DNA of 24,392 nt from an uncultured Rhodospirillales bacterium (GTDB lineage: Bacteria > Pseudomonadota > Alphaproteobacteria > Acetobacterales > Acetobacteraceae): assembly GCA_903928045.1 (NCBI GenBank), contig CAIYPH010000433.1:1-24392 (forward strand), read 5' to 3'. Position numbers and translations under genes: made by a program. This document shows, in pieces, positions 24,228-24,392 of the stretch. Numbering within the stretch: the stretch's first letter is position 1; each line of letters begins with the position of its first letter. The notes under the pieces are model-generated. The model was not told where the DNA came from, made no database searches, and saw only the letters and a list, made by a program, of their open reading frames with translations.

Positions 24228-24392
24228 GAAGGGCGTTCTTTTTGTGAACAAAAAGAACCAAAAAAACTTTTCCCGACTTCGTTGCCGTTGGCGTACCCGC
24301 CGCGGATGGGTAAAAGCGGTACACACCATAGGGATAGAAGTTTTTTGCTTCTTTTTTTCAAAAAAGAAGCGCTTACTTGCTTCCTTCTTTAA
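24228..24392. repeat. Twin-hairpin AT-rich intergenic repeat, copy E (reaches right edge)
   Basis: The left hairpin at 24235-24258 (GTTCTTTTTGT/ACAAAAAGAAC) is followed by AAAAAAACTTTTCCC. The right hairpin at 24347-24370 (GCTTCTTTTTT/AAAAAAGAAGC) is preceded by AGAAGTTTTTT and followed by GCTTACTTGCTTCC. The core 24272-24335, read on the minus strand, matches the core of copy D: TGTGTACCGCT, then GGTACGCCA and CGGCAACGAAGT. The copy directly follows the MalG-type permease gene. The right boundary may be cut by the window. Confidence 0.87.

Noticed and set aside
1648..24392. Repeat hairpins as ordinary Rho-independent terminators
   Set aside because: The stems are mostly A:T with T-runs inside the stem, not after a GC-rich stem. 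Three copies lie within operons where full termination would cut off essential ATPase or permease subunits. Partial termination or RNA processing is not excluded.
1648..24392. Repeats as a CRISPR array or as insertion sequences
   Set aside because: The copies are kilobases apart without regular spacers, and none contains a transposase. I could not identify clear target-site duplications, so a MITE label is not justified yet.

Overview
The window is high-GC DNA that looks alphaproteobacterial, most likely from Acetobacteraceae or a related Rhodospirillales lineage. The basis is codon use (G/C at most third positions), the divergent acnA / ccmAB arrangement seen in many alphaproteobacteria, and a dense load of transporter and hydrolase genes. 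The placement is an inference; no rRNA or other marker gene is present.

Layout, left to right. (1) 1-2454: the 5' part of aconitase acnA on the minus strand, then divergent ccmA and ccmB, the ATPase and membrane subunit of the cytochrome c maturation heme exporter. (2) 2480-4283: a probable ArsR-type regulator remnant, then on the minus strand a small AtzG/GatC-like protein coupled to an amidase-signature hydrolase. (3) 4544-12138, plus strand: a complete Dpp/Opp-type ABC importer (binding protein, two permeases, two ATPases), then an isochorismatase-fold cysteine hydrolase and an M20 carbamoylase-type metallohydrolase. (4) 20133 down to 12206, minus strand: a second complete Dpp/Opp-type importer, then a CocE/NonD-type serine hydrolase, an AhpD/carboxymuconolactone-decarboxylase-like protein and a coupled 56-codon small ORF. 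Operons (3) and (4) converge near 12.2 kb and are near mirror images: importer first, hydrolases last. (5) 20207-24392: a uronate-dehydrogenase-like gene divergent from a carbohydrate (CUT1-type) ABC importer with a Tat-like binding protein and two permeases. Its ATPase is not in the window and may lie just beyond the right edge.

Functionally, regions (2) and (3) together resemble an uptake-and-hydrolysis island for amide, carbamoyl or ureido compounds. Region (4) looks like uptake plus ester or peptide hydrolysis, and region (5) like hexuronate uptake plus oxidation. Exact substrates cannot be read from the sequence.

The most unusual signal is a family of five AT-rich, twin-hairpin intergenic repeats of about 130-200 bp, at about 1.65, 8.02, 12.17, 16.45 and 24.23 kb. 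Each is a large inverted repeat. Each arm carries its own roughly 22-25 nt hairpin of T-run / A-run type, and the arms enclose a variable core. Three copies sit inside ABC-transporter operons exactly at the boundary between an ATPase gene and a permease gene, and a fourth follows a permease gene at the right edge. The stem bases change in a compensatory way between copies, which suggests the structure is maintained. One copy appears to supply the N-terminus of the small ORF, and another carries the likely ribosome binding site of an ATPase gene.
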